Shown: positions 62,369-62,720 of the stretch, in pieces
How positions within the stretch are numbered: position 1 is the first letter of the stretch
Layout: every line of letters begins with the position of its first letter
Virus record (IMG/VR): IMGVR_UViG_3300037242_000251
Span: 1 to 62,720 of that record
Length of the DNA: 62,720 nucleotides
Strand: one strand, 5' to 3'
Source of the DNA: a virus
Notes under the pieces: generated by a model
Told to the model about the DNA's origin: nothing
Databases searched by the model: none
Seen by the model: the letters and a program-made list of their open reading frames with translations, nothing else
Made by a program: the position numbers and the translations under genes

Positions 62369-62720
62369 TGGGGTTCTCCTTGGCGCGCAGGGCGGAACGG
62401 GCGCGGCGAAGGTCGCCAACCCGAATATGTGGGGCCTCGTTGTGCTGCATCATCGGTCGAAACATGTCGCGGTCAGACTCATCAGAGCCCACGTCACGTT
62501 CTGCCTTGATAGCAAACGGCTCCAGCGCCGCCCGCAACTCCGCGATCGCCTTCGTCTGGGCGTCGAAGGCGTCGAGCAACACGCCGATGCGGTCGGGGGA
62601 GCAGCGGGCGATGTGAAGTAAATTGGCCGCTGCCTCAGCCTTTGGCGGGCAGTCGTTTGCTCCGTCTTCGATTTGATCTAGACCGTTATTGACGTAGACT
62701 TGGCCGATTGCCCCCATATG
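62361..62720 (-). CDS. C-terminal part of the join-crossing gene (begins at 305)
   Basis: Continuation of the 180-residue protein that starts at 305 and passes through the terminal repeat. This part holds LLHIARCSPDRIGVLLDAFD, AELRAALEPFAIKAERDVGS and DLRRARSALRAKENPNG. Its stop overlaps the start of the DUF551-type gene. Confidence 0.85.
   Translation of the reverse strand, partial: HMGAIGQVYVNNGLDQIEDGANDCPPKAEAAANLLHIARCSPDRIGVLLDAFDAQTKAIAELRAALEPFAIKAERDVGSDESDRDMFRPMMQHNEAPHIRVGDLRRARSALRAKENPNG
62599..62720. repeat. Terminal direct repeat, right copy
   Basis: Exact copy of bases 1-122. Joining the two copies gives a circle of about 62,598 bp and restores a 180-residue gene split by the window ends. 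Confidence 0.97.

Noticed and set aside
1-62720. CRISPR array, tRNA genes or a diversity-generating retroelement
   Set aside because: The only tandem repeats are the C-rich units at 17.7 kb with no spacers. I found no tRNA-like cloverleaf by eye and no reverse transcriptase. A tRNA scan would settle the second point.

Overview
The window is the complete genome of a tailed phage, probably short-tailed (podovirus-like), infecting a high-GC alphaproteobacterium. Bases 1-122 are repeated exactly at 62599-62720, and one minus-strand gene runs across that join, so the map is circular or circularly permuted with about 62,598 unique bases. Large and small terminase candidates, portal, capsid, scaffold, head-tail genes, a transglycosylase ejection protein and a lysis cassette are present. 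I see no long tape-measure gene. The host is inferred from GapR (DUF2312) and GcrA-like proteins and from a nucleoside phosphorylase resembling HpnG of hopanoid synthesis. I cannot name host or phage species.

Layout. (a) 1.2-13.3 kb, plus strand: early and replication operon. It holds a small HTH protein, RusA resolvase, an SNF2-like helicase, a DUF2800 nuclease, a DUF2815 protein, GapR, a GcrA-like protein, a Dam-like methylase, family A DNA polymerase and an SPFH membrane protein. (b) 13.27-14.24 kb: a 965-bp inserted element with 17-bp perfect inverted repeats and an 8-bp target duplication, carrying gene fragments and no transposase. (c) 14.3-17.7 kb: a DNA methyltransferase and a primase-helicase, each preceded by a hairpin and a homologous 17-18 residue leader peptide. 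(d) 17.7-17.93 kb: tandem repeats, hairpins and operators, a candidate replication origin. (e) 18.1-20.3 kb, minus strand: operon of small accessory genes, divergent from a ribbon-helix-helix gene. (f) 21.0-21.8 kb: three phased operators and a serine recombinase. (g) 21.8-27.8 kb, plus strand: small genes, an HslV-like hydrolase, a J-domain protein and the terminase. (h) 27.8-32.6 kb, minus strand: portal through a glycine-rich receptor-binding protein, inverted relative to its neighbours. (i) 32.7-48.7 kb, plus strand: scaffold, capsid, connector, tail hub, sulfotransferase, acetyltransferase and ejection proteins. (j) 48.7-57 kb, plus strand: tail fibres and lysis, including GH19 endolysin, the HpnG-like phosphorylase, holin and spanin candidates and a papain-like protein. 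(k) 57-62.7 kb and 0-1.1 kb, minus strand: a mosaic array of small accessory genes with a C5-methyltransferase-like gene.

Regulation visible in the sequence. One operator, ATAACA-NNN-TGTTAT, recurs at promoters at 1.1, 1.8, 17.7, 17.9 and 21.0 kb, and in two promoters it sits at the same place between -35 and -10. A second palindrome, ATACTATAGTAT and variants, marks the starts of three late transcription units. A third 22-bp promoter element precedes the operons starting at 10.9 kb and 20.3 kb. Most genes overlap by ATGA or GTGA, so translational coupling is the rule.
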